Shown here piece after piece: positions 17,189 through 27,177 of a stretch of 64,000 nucleotides of DNA. The position numbers and the translations under genes are program-made. This DNA is from Microsaccharimonas sp964523145 (GTDB lineage: Bacteria; Patescibacteriota; Saccharimonadia; Saccharimonadales; Saccharimonadaceae). The stretch is taken from contig CAZFYB010000006.1 of NCBI GenBank assembly GCA_964523145.1, forward strand, positions 1 to 64,000. The letters run 5' to 3'. Each line of letters begins with the position of its first letter. Position 1 is the first letter of the stretch. The notes under the pieces were generated by a model. The model searched no databases. It had not been told where the DNA came from and saw only the letters and a program-made list of their open reading frames with translations.

Positions 17189-18208
17189 TTACTGTGCGCC
17201 AGCGGCGTACATTGAACGGACTTCATTGTCCGAAAGTACCCTATCGTATACACGTAAATCATCTATGCTTCCTCTAAAAAAGCCGTTAGTAGCACGTGAG
17301 CCAATTCGTTTAACATTCGGAGCGAAATTACCCGATCCAGCATGATTCCACGTCACCGTACTACCCAGTTCCCCGTCAACATAATATCTGACCGTTCCAA
17401 TTGGCCCAGCTCCGTATGTATATGAAGTAACAACATGTTTCCATACATTTTGAGCAATAGTAGGACCAGCAGGTGCATCTGCCTGATTAATTTTTGTCAT
17501 CATTATACGGCCAACGCCTGCAGAAGTAGCGTTAATACCCACAGACCAGTCGCCTCCGCTGCTCGTTGACGAAAGTATGTCATACCAAGTTGACGTTAAC
17601 GGTAGGGTGGCTAAATTTATCCAAGAACTTACAGTAAAGCTTTGAGAAGTAAAGTTTAAAGGTACGCTTGTTGACAGTGAAATAAATTGCGAAGATCCCG
17701 AAAAGGAATACGCCCCGTTCGCCTGTCCATTCTGTCCAGTAGTGAGTGTAGGTCCACTTACCGTGCCATTCATTCCACTCCCGCTCGTATCGTTCGCATT
17801 ACCATTGAAAGTCCATTCGGCTACAAGATTATTCCTGGTCACACAGCCACCTTCCCGTGGCGTAAGGTTATTATTCGTAGCCATATAACTCGAAGTACCT
17901 CGAATCACTGATAGACAAAACGATCCTGAATCAACGGCAGGCACATATACCGTTTCGTATTCACTTCCGATAGTTATTTGGGCAGTTGCTATATCAACAG
18001 GGTACGAACCATTATTCAACTTATACACTTCAAGTTTACGAGCAGCTTGCGATATGCTTGATTGTAAACCAGAGAGCTGTGCCCTCTGTTGAATCCCGTT
18101 ATACGCGACAATAGTAATCGCCGCTAAAATCGCGATCACCACTACAACAATAAGTAGCTCTACGATAGTGAAACCACGTTTTATTTGCAGTGAGTTCCGC
18201 TTAAACAT
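17189..18208 (-). CDS. Type IV pseudopilin with C-terminal LamG (concanavalin-like) domain
   Basis: 339 residues. The prepilin peptidase site is KRGFTIVELLIV, with cleavage expected after Gly and Glu at +5, followed by a 20-residue hydrophobic helix and a short pilin stalk. From about residue 135 a LamG-like beta-sandwich begins (LVAEWTFNGNANDTSGSG, NVWKHVVTSYTYGAG, SIDDLRVYDRVLSDNEVRSM), a fold that often binds carbohydrates or proteins. The ATG at 18208 is chosen because the upstream gene ends at 18201 and the pilin leader is then short and basic. It is probably a minor pilin that exposes an adhesive domain. Confidence 0.85.
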   Translation of the reverse strand: MFKRNSLQIKRGFTIVELLIVVVVIAILAAITIVAYNGIQQRAQLSGLQSSISQAARKLEVYKLNNGSYPVDIATAQITIGSEYETVYVPAVDSGSFCLSVIRGTSSYMATNNNLTPREGGCVTRNNLVAEWTFNGNANDTSGSGMNGTVSGPTLTTGQNGQANGAYSFSGSSQFISLSTSVPLNFTSQSFTVSSWINLATLPLTSTWYDILSSTSSGGDWSVGINATSAGVGRIMMTKINQADAPAGPTIAQNVWKHVVTSYTYGAGPIGTVRYYVDGELGSTVTWNHAGSGNFAPNVKRIGSRATNGFFRGSIDDLRVYDRVLSDNEVRSMYAAGAQ

Positions 18209-19802
18209 CAACGTTCTCCCTGATAATATGCTCGAGGGCATATTCGTACGTACCCCCCACTTTTTTGCCAGCATTAAAAATATTGTTTGGGTCGAAGATA
18301 TTTTTTATTTCAGCAAACAACGCTACCATCTCAGCACCAAACTGTTTTTCAAGATACGGCGTGCGGATGATCCCATCGTTATGGTCAACGCTTATCGAGC
18401 CCCCATAAGAAAGTACTAGGTCATTTACCTTGGTTTCAAGCTCCATAATGCGTTCGGCTGCACCTTCAGCCTCCATGTCAGCCAATGGAACTAATCGTAT
18501 ACTGCCAGAACCTATATGACCTGCGTAGGTGTAAATCATCTTGTATTCTGCTAAAATCGCCTCGAGCTCTGTTAAAAAGGCTCCGTAATTTTCAAGCGGA
18601 ACAATAGTATCTTCCAAAAATGCTTCAGCACGGGTATTCGGTGTCGGGTGTTCAAGGAGCATCTTAAAACTCTTACGACGAATGGTTAAAAAACTCTCAA
18701 TCGTTTCAGCATCGTCAATCCAATACGTTTCATGGCCAAGTTTTTCAAGCATCTCTTTTGCCTGACCGGCAATAACATCTGTTCCATGCTGGTCATCACC
18801 CTCAAATACCGACAAAATAACAATATGTTTACCTTTGGCAACATGGGCACGAGCAGCGTCTTCTGGATATAGTTTTTCAGCCAACTCATAGGTAAAGTGG
18901 TCAAAGGTTTCACAGGAGATTGGGTCGTAACGAAGGATTGTTTTTACCACTTCGGCAAGCGAATTGAGCTCAGAAATAGGCGTCACGATCATACGACGAT
19001 AAGCGCCACTTTTCACTAGTTTTAATTCAGCTTCGGTAATTATCCCTAATGTCCCCTGTGCTCCAATAAACAACCTACCTAAATTAAATACTTGTTCATG
19101 GCTATCCCATAATTCCCATAGGGCATACCCGGCGGCATTTTTGACCGTTCGTGGGTGGTTCGCAGCAATCAGGTCTTTGTTTTTTTCAAGTAATTCAGTA
19201 ACCCGGCGATACACCTCGCCCTCAAAAGTAGGTTGTTGTTTTTTAGCAGCAACTTCTGCTCTTGTTAAAGGACCGAATAAATACTCCTCACCGTCACTCA
19301 AAACTGCCTTAAAGCTGGCCACATTTTCGCTGGTTGCGCCGTATCGAATAGACTGTTCGCCGCTCGCGTTGTTACCAAGCATTCCCCCAATACCGCAAAT
19401 ATCACGCGATGAAGTATAGGGTGCGAATAATAAACCAGCCTTAGTCGCTGCCGATTCGACCGCTAAATGCATTGCCCCTGTTTGCGCCCAAATAGTCCGA
19501 GCATCGGTATCTACTTCACCAACATAAGAATAATAGCGCTTTAAGTCTAAAACGTAGCCTTGGGTCAACGGTCCACCCGACATACAGGTTCCACCAACGC
19601 GCGCCGCAAATGTTATTGGCCTTCCGGCTTCGGTTTCATCATTCGCCCAGCGCACCACAGCTTTAATATCTTCCGTGTCTTTTGGTGTAATCACCCCCGC
19701 CGGAATAACTTCAAAAATACTGGCATCACGACTAACCGCTTGCCGAGCGGCATCCGAAGTATCGATTAATGCATTGAGAGGCCCACTCATATCTGTATTC
19801 AT
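18201..19802 (-). CDS. FAD-linked oxidase, D-lactate dehydrogenase/GlcD-like
   Basis: 533 residues. A PCMH-type FAD-binding domain (VITPKDTEDIKAVVRWAN, ARVGGTCMSGGPLTQG, ICGIGGMLGNNASGEQS, FIGAQGTLGIITEAELKL) precedes an FAD-linked oxidase C-terminal domain (AGHIGSGSIRLVPL, VDHNDGIIRTPYL, IFDPNNIFNAGKK). Relatives oxidise D-lactate, glycolate or other 2-hydroxy acids. The exact substrate is not fixed by sequence. A second in-frame ATG at 19790 is a possible start. The stop overlaps the LamG pseudopilin start by 8 bp. Confidence 0.85.
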   Translation of the reverse strand: MNTDMSGPLNALIDTSDAARQAVSRDASIFEVIPAGVITPKDTEDIKAVVRWANDETEAGRPITFAARVGGTCMSGGPLTQGYVLDLKRYYSYVGEVDTDARTIWAQTGAMHLAVESAATKAGLLFAPYTSSRDICGIGGMLGNNASGEQSIRYGATSENVASFKAVLSDGEEYLFGPLTRAEVAAKKQQPTFEGEVYRRVTELLEKNKDLIAANHPRTVKNAAGYALWELWDSHEQVFNLGRLFIGAQGTLGIITEAELKLVKSGAYRRMIVTPISELNSLAEVVKTILRYDPISCETFDHFTYELAEKLYPEDAARAHVAKGKHIVILSVFEGDDQHGTDVIAGQAKEMLEKLGHETYWIDDAETIESFLTIRRKSFKMLLEHPTPNTRAEAFLEDTIVPLENYGAFLTELEAILAEYKMIYTYAGHIGSGSIRLVPLADMEAEGAAERIMELETKVNDLVLSYGGSISVDHNDGIIRTPYLEKQFGAEMVALFAEIKNIFDPNNIFNAGKKVGGTYEYALEHIIRENVDV

Positions 19803-19835
19803 AGTAGCATGAGCACAACCAGTTTGAAAGGGTTG

Positions 19836-20312
19836 CTAGCTTCGGGTAACCTTTACCATGGCGTGGCGAATAACATGGCCATTCAAGGTATAGCCGGCTT
19901 GCAATTCTTCGGCGATAACTTCGTTCTCACCTTCAGCTTCTTCGTCAAATTGAATCGCCTCATGAAACGCCGGATTGAAAGGCTCACCGGGTTTTGCGTT
20001 AATACGTGCCACGCTTAAACCTTCGAGTGATTTATCGAGGTGTTTTACTAAGTTAGCCACACCTTGAACCCAAGTATTATCTTTTAGATCTTCTGGAGTA
20101 TAGGCAATAGCGCGCTCAATATTATCAATAACCGGTAATAGTTTTAGGACCGCACTCGCCTGCCCTGCTTCACGGGCAGATTGTTTTTCGGCGTCCACAC
20201 GCTTGCGGTAGTTTTCAAAATCAGCTCGTGTGCGCTGTAAATCAAGCGTTAACTCACCAAGTTTTTGTTCAAACTCAGTATTTTTTTTCGGTTTTTTAGT
20301 ACCATCTGCCAT
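19836..20312 (-). CDS. grpE: Nucleotide exchange factor GrpE
   Basis: 158 residues: N-terminal coiled-coil (LGELTLDLQRTRADFENYRKR) and the C-terminal beta-wing domain (GEPFNPAFHEAI, LQAGYTLNGHVIRHAMVKV). It releases ADP from DnaK. It begins immediately after the hrcA stop, so it shares the CIRCE-controlled transcript. Confidence 0.96.
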   Translation of the reverse strand: MADGTKKPKKNTEFEQKLGELTLDLQRTRADFENYRKRVDAEKQSAREAGQASAVLKLLPVIDNIERAIAYTPEDLKDNTWVQGVANLVKHLDKSLEGLSVARINAKPGEPFNPAFHEAIQFDEEAEGENEVIAEELQAGYTLNGHVIRHAMVKVTRS

Positions 20313-21023
20313 CTATAAAATCTCCTCTAACATTGCCCCGGTATGTCGAACCAGGCGCATAACTTTGGCGTAGCTTTGGCGGGTTGGGCCAAGTACACCA
20401 ATATAACTATTATCACTGTACGGCGAACGAAAACGACTAATAATTAAGGTTGCCCCACTTGCTTTGCCAATGGGGTTTTCAGCACCAATATACACACTCA
20501 ATGGTTCATTCGGCGCGGCTTCGCGAAGCCACGGCTCAAGGTTATCGAGTAATCGGGCAACAGCCTGCGCATGATTACCTTGTAAAAACTCGGGCTGTGA
20601 AAAGAGGTTACCAATGCCGCTTAAATACAGCTCATCACCGATAGTTGCTAACCCTAAATTCTGGGTTAAATCTACCAGGCTATCAACTGCACTACGGATT
20701 GCCTTATCTGCCCTATCCGAATGCGTACCAATACGTGCCTCAATCGCTCTCGCACTGCGATCGAGTAATTGCTGAGGGTGCTCAGCTTGCGCCTCATTGA
20801 GGCTATTGACGTAAAAACGGTACCCAGCATCGGTCGGGACTCGACCAGCACTCGTATGTGGCTGTACAATAAATCCCATTTCTTCGAGCCGAGCCATTTC
20901 GCTGCGAATCGTTGCACTTGAAACCCCAAAGAGCTTGGCAAGCATAACACTCCCTACCGGTGCGGCAATTTCGGCATGCTGTTCAATAATCGCCGCAAGA
21001 ATAAGTCGTTGACGCTCTGTCAT
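20313..21023 (-). CDS. hrcA: Heat-inducible repressor HrcA
   Basis: 236 residues, short for HrcA (usually about 340). A winged-helix N-terminus (LFGVSSATIRSEMARLEEMGFI, QPHTSAGRVPTDAGYRFYV) and the HrcA C-terminal domain (YIGAENPIGKASGATLI, GVLGPTRQSYAKVMRLVRHT) are clear, with a reduced middle domain. HrcA binds CIRCE at hrcA-grpE, dnaK and dnaJ and is itself stabilised by chaperonin in studied species. The ATG at 21023 is used: TATAAT ends 6 nt before it, and an upstream in-frame ATG at 21059 would lie within the -35 region. Confidence 0.95.
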   Translation of the reverse strand: MTERQRLILAAIIEQHAEIAAPVGSVMLAKLFGVSSATIRSEMARLEEMGFIVQPHTSAGRVPTDAGYRFYVNSLNEAQAEHPQQLLDRSARAIEARIGTHSDRADKAIRSAVDSLVDLTQNLGLATIGDELYLSGIGNLFSQPEFLQGNHAQAVARLLDNLEPWLREAAPNEPLSVYIGAENPIGKASGATLIISRFRSPYSDNSYIGVLGPTRQSYAKVMRLVRHTGAMLEEIL

Positions 21024-21029
21024 GGTTTT

Positions 21030-21059
21030 ATTATAAACGGCGCTGGCACTCGATGTCAA
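21030..21059 (-). promoter_or_regulatory. hrcA-grpE promoter
   Basis: Minus-strand TTGACA (21059-21054), an 18-nt spacer and TATAAT (21035-21030), then 6 nt to the ATG. Leaderless. Confidence 0.88.
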
Positions 21060-21069
21060 TGAGTGCTAG
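21043..21069. promoter_or_regulatory. CIRCE operator at hrcA
   Basis: CTGGCACTC, 9 nt, GAGTGCTAG. The -35 hexamer lies in the loop, as at dnaK. Confidence 0.9.
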
Positions 21070-21070
21070 T

Positions 21071-21784
21071 TTAGCTATTCGCTGCGAGGTACTGAATTGT
21101 TTGTTCGTGTAAACTTCGCGCTACATTCAAACTTGCTTCACGATACTCAGGATTTTTGTACTCACCAGACGTAATAAGTTTAGCCGTGTCGACTACTTCG
21201 GTATTAATAACTGGGTTAAATCGTGGGTTTGCAAGCAGTGAGGTGATTTCAGTAAGCGCACTTTGAAGGCGCTGCAGCTTTTCCTCTTTCGGCATAGTGC
21301 CACGGCCATCAAGCCGGGCCTGCCAAGTGTCGAAATCAGGAGGCAGCAGAAACACCGCTTCGAATTCTGAGTACCGCTGCATCAAATCTTCCATACCCTG
21401 AACATCAATTTCTAATAAAGGTGTTCGTCCCGTTTTTACGACTCTTTCATACGAAGCGATGCTCGTTCCATACATGGTTTTTTGATGCACTGCTTTTACT
21501 TCAATATATGAATCGTCTGAAACTTTTTGAATTGCCGTATCTTCATCGATAAACCAATAATTTACTCCATTTACCTCAAAGCCATTATTATGTGGCCGTG
21601 GCAAACGAGTCGTGTCGGAAACTACCGGCGCATAATCACCTGACTGGCTCAGGTAAGCTCCTAACGTTCCTTTACCCGCACCGGTCGGACCGGCAATATT
21701 AAGTGAGGGATAGGCAGCAATCACCTCGTGTGCACGCGGGGGAGCTTGGTAGTTTTGGATGAGGCTGGATAATTGGGGGTTCAT
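21071..21784 (-). CDS. gmk: Guanylate kinase-like protein
   Basis: 237 residues. P-loop GPTGAGKGT, GMP-binding SDTTRLPRPHNNGFEVNGVNYWF, EVKAVHQKTMYGTS and LEIDVQGMEDL follow the guanylate kinase order (GMP to GDP with ATP). A 25-residue N-terminal extension precedes the P-loop, and GKGT replaces the usual GKST, so the call is good but divergent. A minus-strand TAAAAT (21799-21794) lies 9 nt before the ATG. Confidence 0.82.
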   Translation of the reverse strand: MNPQLSSLIQNYQAPPRAHEVIAAYPSLNIAGPTGAGKGTLGAYLSQSGDYAPVVSDTTRLPRPHNNGFEVNGVNYWFIDEDTAIQKVSDDSYIEVKAVHQKTMYGTSIASYERVVKTGRTPLLEIDVQGMEDLMQRYSEFEAVFLLPPDFDTWQARLDGRGTMPKEEKLQRLQSALTEITSLLANPRFNPVINTEVVDTAKLITSGEYKNPEYREASLNVARSLHEQTIQYLAANS

Positions 21785-21825
21785 GTAGAGGTTATTTTAG
21801 CAGATAATCACTTGCATACCAAAGC

Positions 21826-23604
21826 TTAATCCCGCTTCAACATCACCATAAAAGCTTCTGAAGGAATATCAACTTTACCAAATCGCTTCATCCGTTTTTT
21901 ACCTTTAGCTTGCTTGGCCAGCACCTTCTTTTTACGAGACACGTCTCCACCGTACAGTCCGGTTGTTACATCTTTTCGATATGCACTTAAATCTTCACGA
22001 GCGATAAACTTACCGCCAATTGCCGCTTGCAAAGCAACTTGGAAGTTTTGTCGTGGTATTACTTCTTTTAATTTTTTAGTAATTTCGCGGCCGATGCTTT
22101 GCGATTCTGAGCGGTGGGCCATAATACTCAAGGCGTCTACCATTTCGCCGGCTACGTAAAAGTCGACTCGTACTAAATCTTCAACACGATAATCATCAAG
22201 TTCATAGTTAAATGATCCATACCCACTGGTAACTGATTTCAACTGGTCATAAAAGTCAGTCAACAAATTAGCGAGTGGAGCTTCAAAACTAATCAAAGCA
22301 CGTTCATCAATATAACTTAAGTTCGATTGCAAGCCACGTTTTTGCACAATCAACTGAATCACCGCACCAATAAACTGCGAAGGAACAATAATTTCACCCT
22401 TAATCCATGGCTCGCGAATTTCTTTTACCTTACTTACGTCAGGCAAACGGCTGGCACTTTTAATATCAAGTTCTTCACCGGAACTTAACACTACTTGATA
22501 ATCGGTTGAGGGGTTAGTAATCACTAAATCAAGGTTATACTCGCGCTCTAATCGTTCGCGGATAATATCAAGATGTAGCAACCCCAAGAATCCAATCCTC
22601 ACACCGAACCCAAGCACTGGTGAGTTTTCAGGCTCAAACTGCAACGCCGAGTCGCTGAGGCTCAGCTTTTCGATCGCATCTTTCAAATCTTGGTACTCAT
22701 CGTTACTCACCGGGAAGAACCCGGCGTAGACAAAGGGCTTTACCAACTTATACCCAGGTAAAGCTTCAGTAGCTGGGTGTCGGCGCACCGTTACGGTATC
22801 ACCGACTCGAGCTTCGCGGGTAGTGCGGAGGTTAGTGACGATATAGCCAATTTCACCGGTTCCTAATAAACCACTCGAAGTCATAGCCGGGTTTAATGAA
22901 CCTACTTCAAGTGCAATTCCATCGGCATTGGTTGCCAACATATCAATAGTGTCGCCTTTTTTAATAGAGCCGTCTATAACCCGAACGTACAAAATAACAC
23001 CGCGGTAATCATCGAAATAGCTATCAAAAATGAGTGCCCGAGTTGGGTTTTCGGGCTTGCCATTAGGTGCAGGAACTTTTTCAACCACCGCATCGAGTAC
23101 ATCAGCCACACCCTCACCCGTTTTCGCACTAATTTTAATAATATCTTCTTCACTACAACCCAATAAGTTAATCACTTCGGCACTTACCTTAGGCACATCA
23201 GCTGCAGGCAGGTCGATCTTGTTCAGCACCGGGATAATTTTTAAATCGGCGGCCATCGCTAAATACACATTTGCTAATGTTTGCGCCTGAATTCCCTGCG
23301 AGGCATCAACCACTAAAATCGCGCCTTCACAAGCTTGCAAACTTCGCGAGACCTCGTAACTAAAGTCAACATGGCCCGGCGTATCAATCAGGTTCAGTTC
23401 ATGATCGTTATAACTCATGCGAACTGGGGCAAGCTTAATAGTAATGCCTTTTTCGCGCTCGAGGTCCATACTATCAAGGAGCTGCGATTTCATATCGCGT
23501 TTCAAGACCGTTCCGGTTACTTCGAGCATGCGATCGGCAAGCGTTGACTTACCATGGTCAATATGGGCAATAATACAAAAATTACGAATGTGTGCTTGAT
23601 TCAT
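21826..23604 (-). CDS. lepA: Elongation factor 4 (LepA)
   Basis: 592 residues, full length. GTPase motifs are HIDHGKSTLADRM, DTPGHVDFSYEV and NKIDLP; LepA-specific C-terminal blocks include SGYGSFNYELDDYRVEDLVRVD and the basic tail KAKGKKRMK. It is a ribosome-associated GTPase affecting back-translocation or initiation. Its first 23 bp overlap the end of murJ. Confidence 0.97.
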   Translation of the reverse strand: MNQAHIRNFCIIAHIDHGKSTLADRMLEVTGTVLKRDMKSQLLDSMDLEREKGITIKLAPVRMSYNDHELNLIDTPGHVDFSYEVSRSLQACEGAILVVDASQGIQAQTLANVYLAMAADLKIIPVLNKIDLPAADVPKVSAEVINLLGCSEEDIIKISAKTGEGVADVLDAVVEKVPAPNGKPENPTRALIFDSYFDDYRGVILYVRVIDGSIKKGDTIDMLATNADGIALEVGSLNPAMTSSGLLGTGEIGYIVTNLRTTREARVGDTVTVRRHPATEALPGYKLVKPFVYAGFFPVSNDEYQDLKDAIEKLSLSDSALQFEPENSPVLGFGVRIGFLGLLHLDIIRERLEREYNLDLVITNPSTDYQVVLSSGEELDIKSASRLPDVSKVKEIREPWIKGEIIVPSQFIGAVIQLIVQKRGLQSNLSYIDERALISFEAPLANLLTDFYDQLKSVTSGYGSFNYELDDYRVEDLVRVDFYVAGEMVDALSIMAHRSESQSIGREITKKLKEVIPRQNFQVALQAAIGGKFIAREDLSAYRKDVTTGLYGGDVSRKKKVLAKQAKGKKRMKRFGKVDIPSEAFMVMLKRD

Positions 23605-25231
23605 CTTTTACTTTCGGGCTTTTAAACAGAATTTTTTGAATACGGGTGATGACAGGATTTACTTCTGGCAATTTAAACAACCTACTAAACAACAAGTATG
23701 ACAGACCTGCTAGTCCGGCGACAAGGGCAAACTTAGGGAATGTCGACCAGAAGCTTTGGTCATCGGCCGTAAGCGGCACAAAACTCAGCGTAAAGTAGGT
23801 GACTAAAGCCGTGAAACCAGCCGCGCTTGCCATGCGCACCACAGCACTCACAAACACTGCATCAAATAACCCTGGGATTCGGCGCGACATGACGTAAAAC
23901 AAAATCACCATCTCGATTGATGACACAATTACCGCTGCCCAAGCCAACCCATATACTCCCATGCTAAGCCCGAGTGTAAACCATACCGCCAAAGTAATAT
24001 TTAGTCCAATTGTAAATAACGAAATATACAAAGGTGTTTTCGTATCTTGGTGGGCATAAAAACTACGAGCTGAAATAAAATATACTGAACGGAACAAAAT
24101 CGAGATCGCTAAAATTGCGAAGATACTCGCCATATATGGATCACCACCGTTCACAATAAAGTTCACAATATAACCACGAGCAAAAAAGGCAATGACTGTT
24201 ACCGGCAATGCCAGCCAAATAATAACCCGGAGCACAGTTTGCAGCTCGCTCTTAAACAAATCTGGGCGGCCTTCGGCCAAACGCTCGGTCATTTTTGGAA
24301 AAGCTGCCGTACTAATCGCCACACCAATTAAGTTAATTGGAACATAAACTAATGAAGTTACTTGTTGATAAGCACGCACACTACCAGCGGCCATTCGTGA
24401 AGCTAAGTTGGTTTCGACAATACTATTCACATAGTCAATTCCTTGGTCAAGTGAGCGCGGCGGTAGCAACCTCAGTACTTGCCTAAAGCCTTTATTTTTC
24501 CAATAAATTTTGAAGCGGTAATCAAAGCCCATGCCAAACAGCCCAAGCGCACTGACGATAAGTTGTAACATAGCCCCAAGCACAACACCAAGTGCCACTC
24601 CCATAATTCCACCTTCAAATACTTGCCAGCCAAACAGGTTAATACCATTCGTAAAGAATAGGAGCCCAATAATAATACCGATGTTATAAATTGCCGGTGC
24701 GAGTGCAAAGAACATAAACCGACCAACAGCCTGCTGCATACTTGTCAGTACCGTGGCAATCGCGAATAAGAAGGGGCTCACGGCAATAACCCGCATCATA
24801 CTTACCGCTAACGATCGACTAGATTCATCGAGTCCAGGCCCAACAACATACCGTACAAGTGGCTCTGCAAATATTATAATCAATAAACTCGCCACCAAAG
24901 TAGCGAGCGCCATTAAATTCATAACGCTGATCGAAAGTTCCCAGGCAGATTTTTTATTCCCCGTTCCGAGCCGCTGATTAAATACCGGAATAAAGCTCAC
25001 ACTCAACGCACCCGATACTAAAATAATGAACATGAAGTCTGGAACCGCAAAGGCAACAGTGTAAGCATCAGCCCCAGTTGGGTACGTAAGGTAATAGGTG
25101 CTATTAAACAAACGGTCCCTAAACAGACCGAGTAAACTTGCTATCAATGATGACCCAGCCAACAAGGCTGCCGCTAATTTTAGAGGCAGCCTTCGATTTA
25201 GTTTCGACAAGGTGTTTCGAATATTAACCAT
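23582..25231 (-). CDS. murJ: Lipid II flippase MurJ
   Basis: 549 residues, about 14 membrane helices. MurJ/MviN blocks are visible: SLIASLLGLFRDRLFNSTYY, DAYTVAFAVPDFMF, SGALSVSFIPVFNQRLG and AISTAAFPKMTERLAEG. It exports the lipid-linked peptidoglycan precursor, consistent with murT-gatD in the same window. It is followed by lepA with a 23-bp overlap. Confidence 0.93.
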   Translation of the reverse strand: MVNIRNTLSKLNRRLPLKLAAALLAGSSLIASLLGLFRDRLFNSTYYLTYPTGADAYTVAFAVPDFMFIILVSGALSVSFIPVFNQRLGTGNKKSAWELSISVMNLMALATLVASLLIIIFAEPLVRYVVGPGLDESSRSLAVSMMRVIAVSPFLFAIATVLTSMQQAVGRFMFFALAPAIYNIGIIIGLLFFTNGINLFGWQVFEGGIMGVALGVVLGAMLQLIVSALGLFGMGFDYRFKIYWKNKGFRQVLRLLPPRSLDQGIDYVNSIVETNLASRMAAGSVRAYQQVTSLVYVPINLIGVAISTAAFPKMTERLAEGRPDLFKSELQTVLRVIIWLALPVTVIAFFARGYIVNFIVNGGDPYMASIFAILAISILFRSVYFISARSFYAHQDTKTPLYISLFTIGLNITLAVWFTLGLSMGVYGLAWAAVIVSSIEMVILFYVMSRRIPGLFDAVFVSAVVRMASAAGFTALVTYFTLSFVPLTADDQSFWSTFPKFALVAGLAGLSYLLFSRLFKLPEVNPVITRIQKILFKSPKVKDESSTHS

Positions 25232-25252
25232 TAGGTTGGTCAGCGACTGGCG

Positions 25253-27115
25253 TTAGTAAAGCGCAGCCTCCTTCGGTAGTTTTGCGTCTTTTAGAATTTC
25301 AGTCACTCGCTTTTCTTCAACGGTCTCTTCTTCAAGCAGTGCATCGGCAAGTTTTTTCAAGCTCGGCATATTTGCTTTAATCACTACTTCAGCGCGGTGG
25401 CCCGCTTCTTTAATCAGCTCAGCTACTTCTTTATCGATTTCACGAGCAGTGTCATCGCTGTAAGGGCGTTCGTGGGTCATACGGTCAAAGACCATTCCCC
25501 CATTATCTTCGTGGAACACTTGGTCGCGAAGACCTGACCCCATCCCCTGTTCGATGACCATATCGCGGGCAATTTCAGTTGCTTTGCGAAGGTCAGAACC
25601 AGCACCAGTTGTCACACGGTCTTCGCCGTAAATAACTTTTTCAGCAATACGACCACCAAGTGCACGAGCCAAGATATCCTTGAACTCAATCACACTCGTG
25701 TAACTTCGGTCTTCAGGTGGCAAGAACCAGGTCACACCACCGGTGCCGCCACGAGGGATAATAGTCACCTTGTGTACTGGGTCGCTATCAGGAAGAATGT
25801 GTCCAACAATTGCGTGCCCTGCTTCGTGGTAGGCAGTCATCTTGCGCTCTTCTTCGTTCATGACTTTAGTTTTACGTTCTGGGCCAATGGCAACTTTTTC
25901 AAATGCTTCAGTTAAGTCAGCGTTTGAAATCTTTTTCGCATTACGGCGAGCAGCAATAATCGCTGCTTCGTTGGCAATATTTGCAAGGTCAGCACCAGAT
26001 GAACCAGCAGTTTTCGCCGCCAAAGCATCGATATTGACAGTGTCATCAACCGGCTTCGTTTTAAAGTGAACTTTCAAAATCGCTTCACGGTCTTTACGTT
26101 CAGGTAACGTAATGTTTGTTCGGCGGTCAAAACGGCCTGGCCGTAGCAGTGCAGGGTCGAGCACATCAGAACGGTTTGTCGCCGCCAGCACGATAACGTT
26201 CGTACCGGTTTCGAACCCATCCATTTCAACCAGAATCTGGTTAAGGGTTTGTTCACGTTCATCATGACCACCACCCATACCGCTTCCACGGCGGCGCCCG
26301 ACAGCGTCAATTTCGTCAATAAAGATGATCGCTGGTGCATTCTTTTTTGCTTTTGCAAATAAATCACGCACACGTGAGGCACCAACACCAACAAACATTT
26401 CTACGAATTCAGAACCGCTAATACTAAAGAAGGGAACGCTTGCTTCACCGGCAACAGCCCGGGCAAGCATTGTCTTACCTGTACCTGGGCTACCGACAAG
26501 CAGTACACCCTTAGGGATTTTCGCACCAAGTGACTCATACTTTTTCGGGTGTTTCAAAAAGTCGACAACTTCTTCAAGGTCTTGTTTGGCCGAATCGTTA
26601 CCGGCAATATCGTCAAATAGAACTTTCTTTTTGTCATCGCCATAAAGAATTGCTTTTGATTTACCAAAACCAAGTGCTTGGTTGTTTTGGCCTTGAGCCT
26701 GACGCATCATAAACACAAAGAACGCAATAATTAATAGGACTGGGATAATAATAATCGCCAAGTTCCATAAAATATCACCGGTTGCTGAAGGTGGAGTTAC
26801 GACCAGTTCAACGTCTGCATCTGCGTTAAGCCCTTGCTCTTGCAAGCTACTGCTGGCATCTTTAGTTGAGCGTTCGGTTGGCTCTTCGTTACCTTCAGGT
26901 GTTACCTTAAGGTCGTTGCCGGTAAGTTCAATCTTAGTGATCTCACCTGCATTCGCACGCTTAATCACATCTGAAAGCGCAACTTCTTTTAAGCTGTCAG
27001 TTGGACTCGTGAGCGCATAAATAAGCAGCGCACCAAACACGACTATCGCCCAAAACAGGGTGAGGCGCATAATAGTATTCGATTTTTTCTTTGGGGGTTG
27101 GGCTTTTACTGCCAT
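25253..27115 (-). CDS. ftsH: ATP-dependent zinc metalloprotease FtsH
   Basis: 620 residues: two N-terminal membrane helices flanking an external domain, an AAA module (GSPGTGKTMLARAVAG, IIFIDEIDAVGRRRG, the SRH with NRSDVLDPALLRPGRFDR) and the peptidase site HEAGHAIVGH. It degrades membrane and regulatory proteins. It has a leader with a GAAAGGA ribosome site rather than a leaderless start. Confidence 0.97.
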   Translation of the reverse strand: MAVKAQPPKKKSNTIMRLTLFWAIVVFGALLIYALTSPTDSLKEVALSDVIKRANAGEITKIELTGNDLKVTPEGNEEPTERSTKDASSSLQEQGLNADADVELVVTPPSATGDILWNLAIIIIPVLLIIAFFVFMMRQAQGQNNQALGFGKSKAILYGDDKKKVLFDDIAGNDSAKQDLEEVVDFLKHPKKYESLGAKIPKGVLLVGSPGTGKTMLARAVAGEASVPFFSISGSEFVEMFVGVGASRVRDLFAKAKKNAPAIIFIDEIDAVGRRRGSGMGGGHDEREQTLNQILVEMDGFETGTNVIVLAATNRSDVLDPALLRPGRFDRRTNITLPERKDREAILKVHFKTKPVDDTVNIDALAAKTAGSSGADLANIANEAAIIAARRNAKKISNADLTEAFEKVAIGPERKTKVMNEEERKMTAYHEAGHAIVGHILPDSDPVHKVTIIPRGGTGGVTWFLPPEDRSYTSVIEFKDILARALGGRIAEKVIYGEDRVTTGAGSDLRKATEIARDMVIEQGMGSGLRDQVFHEDNGGMVFDRMTHERPYSDDTAREIDKEVAELIKEAGHRAEVVIKANMPSLKKLADALLEEETVEEKRVTEILKDAKLPKEAALY

Positions 27116-27177
27116 AAAAAATTACTTGTTCCTTTCGGCATTCTAAGAATCTAGGTATATCTCTATAATTTTATCAG

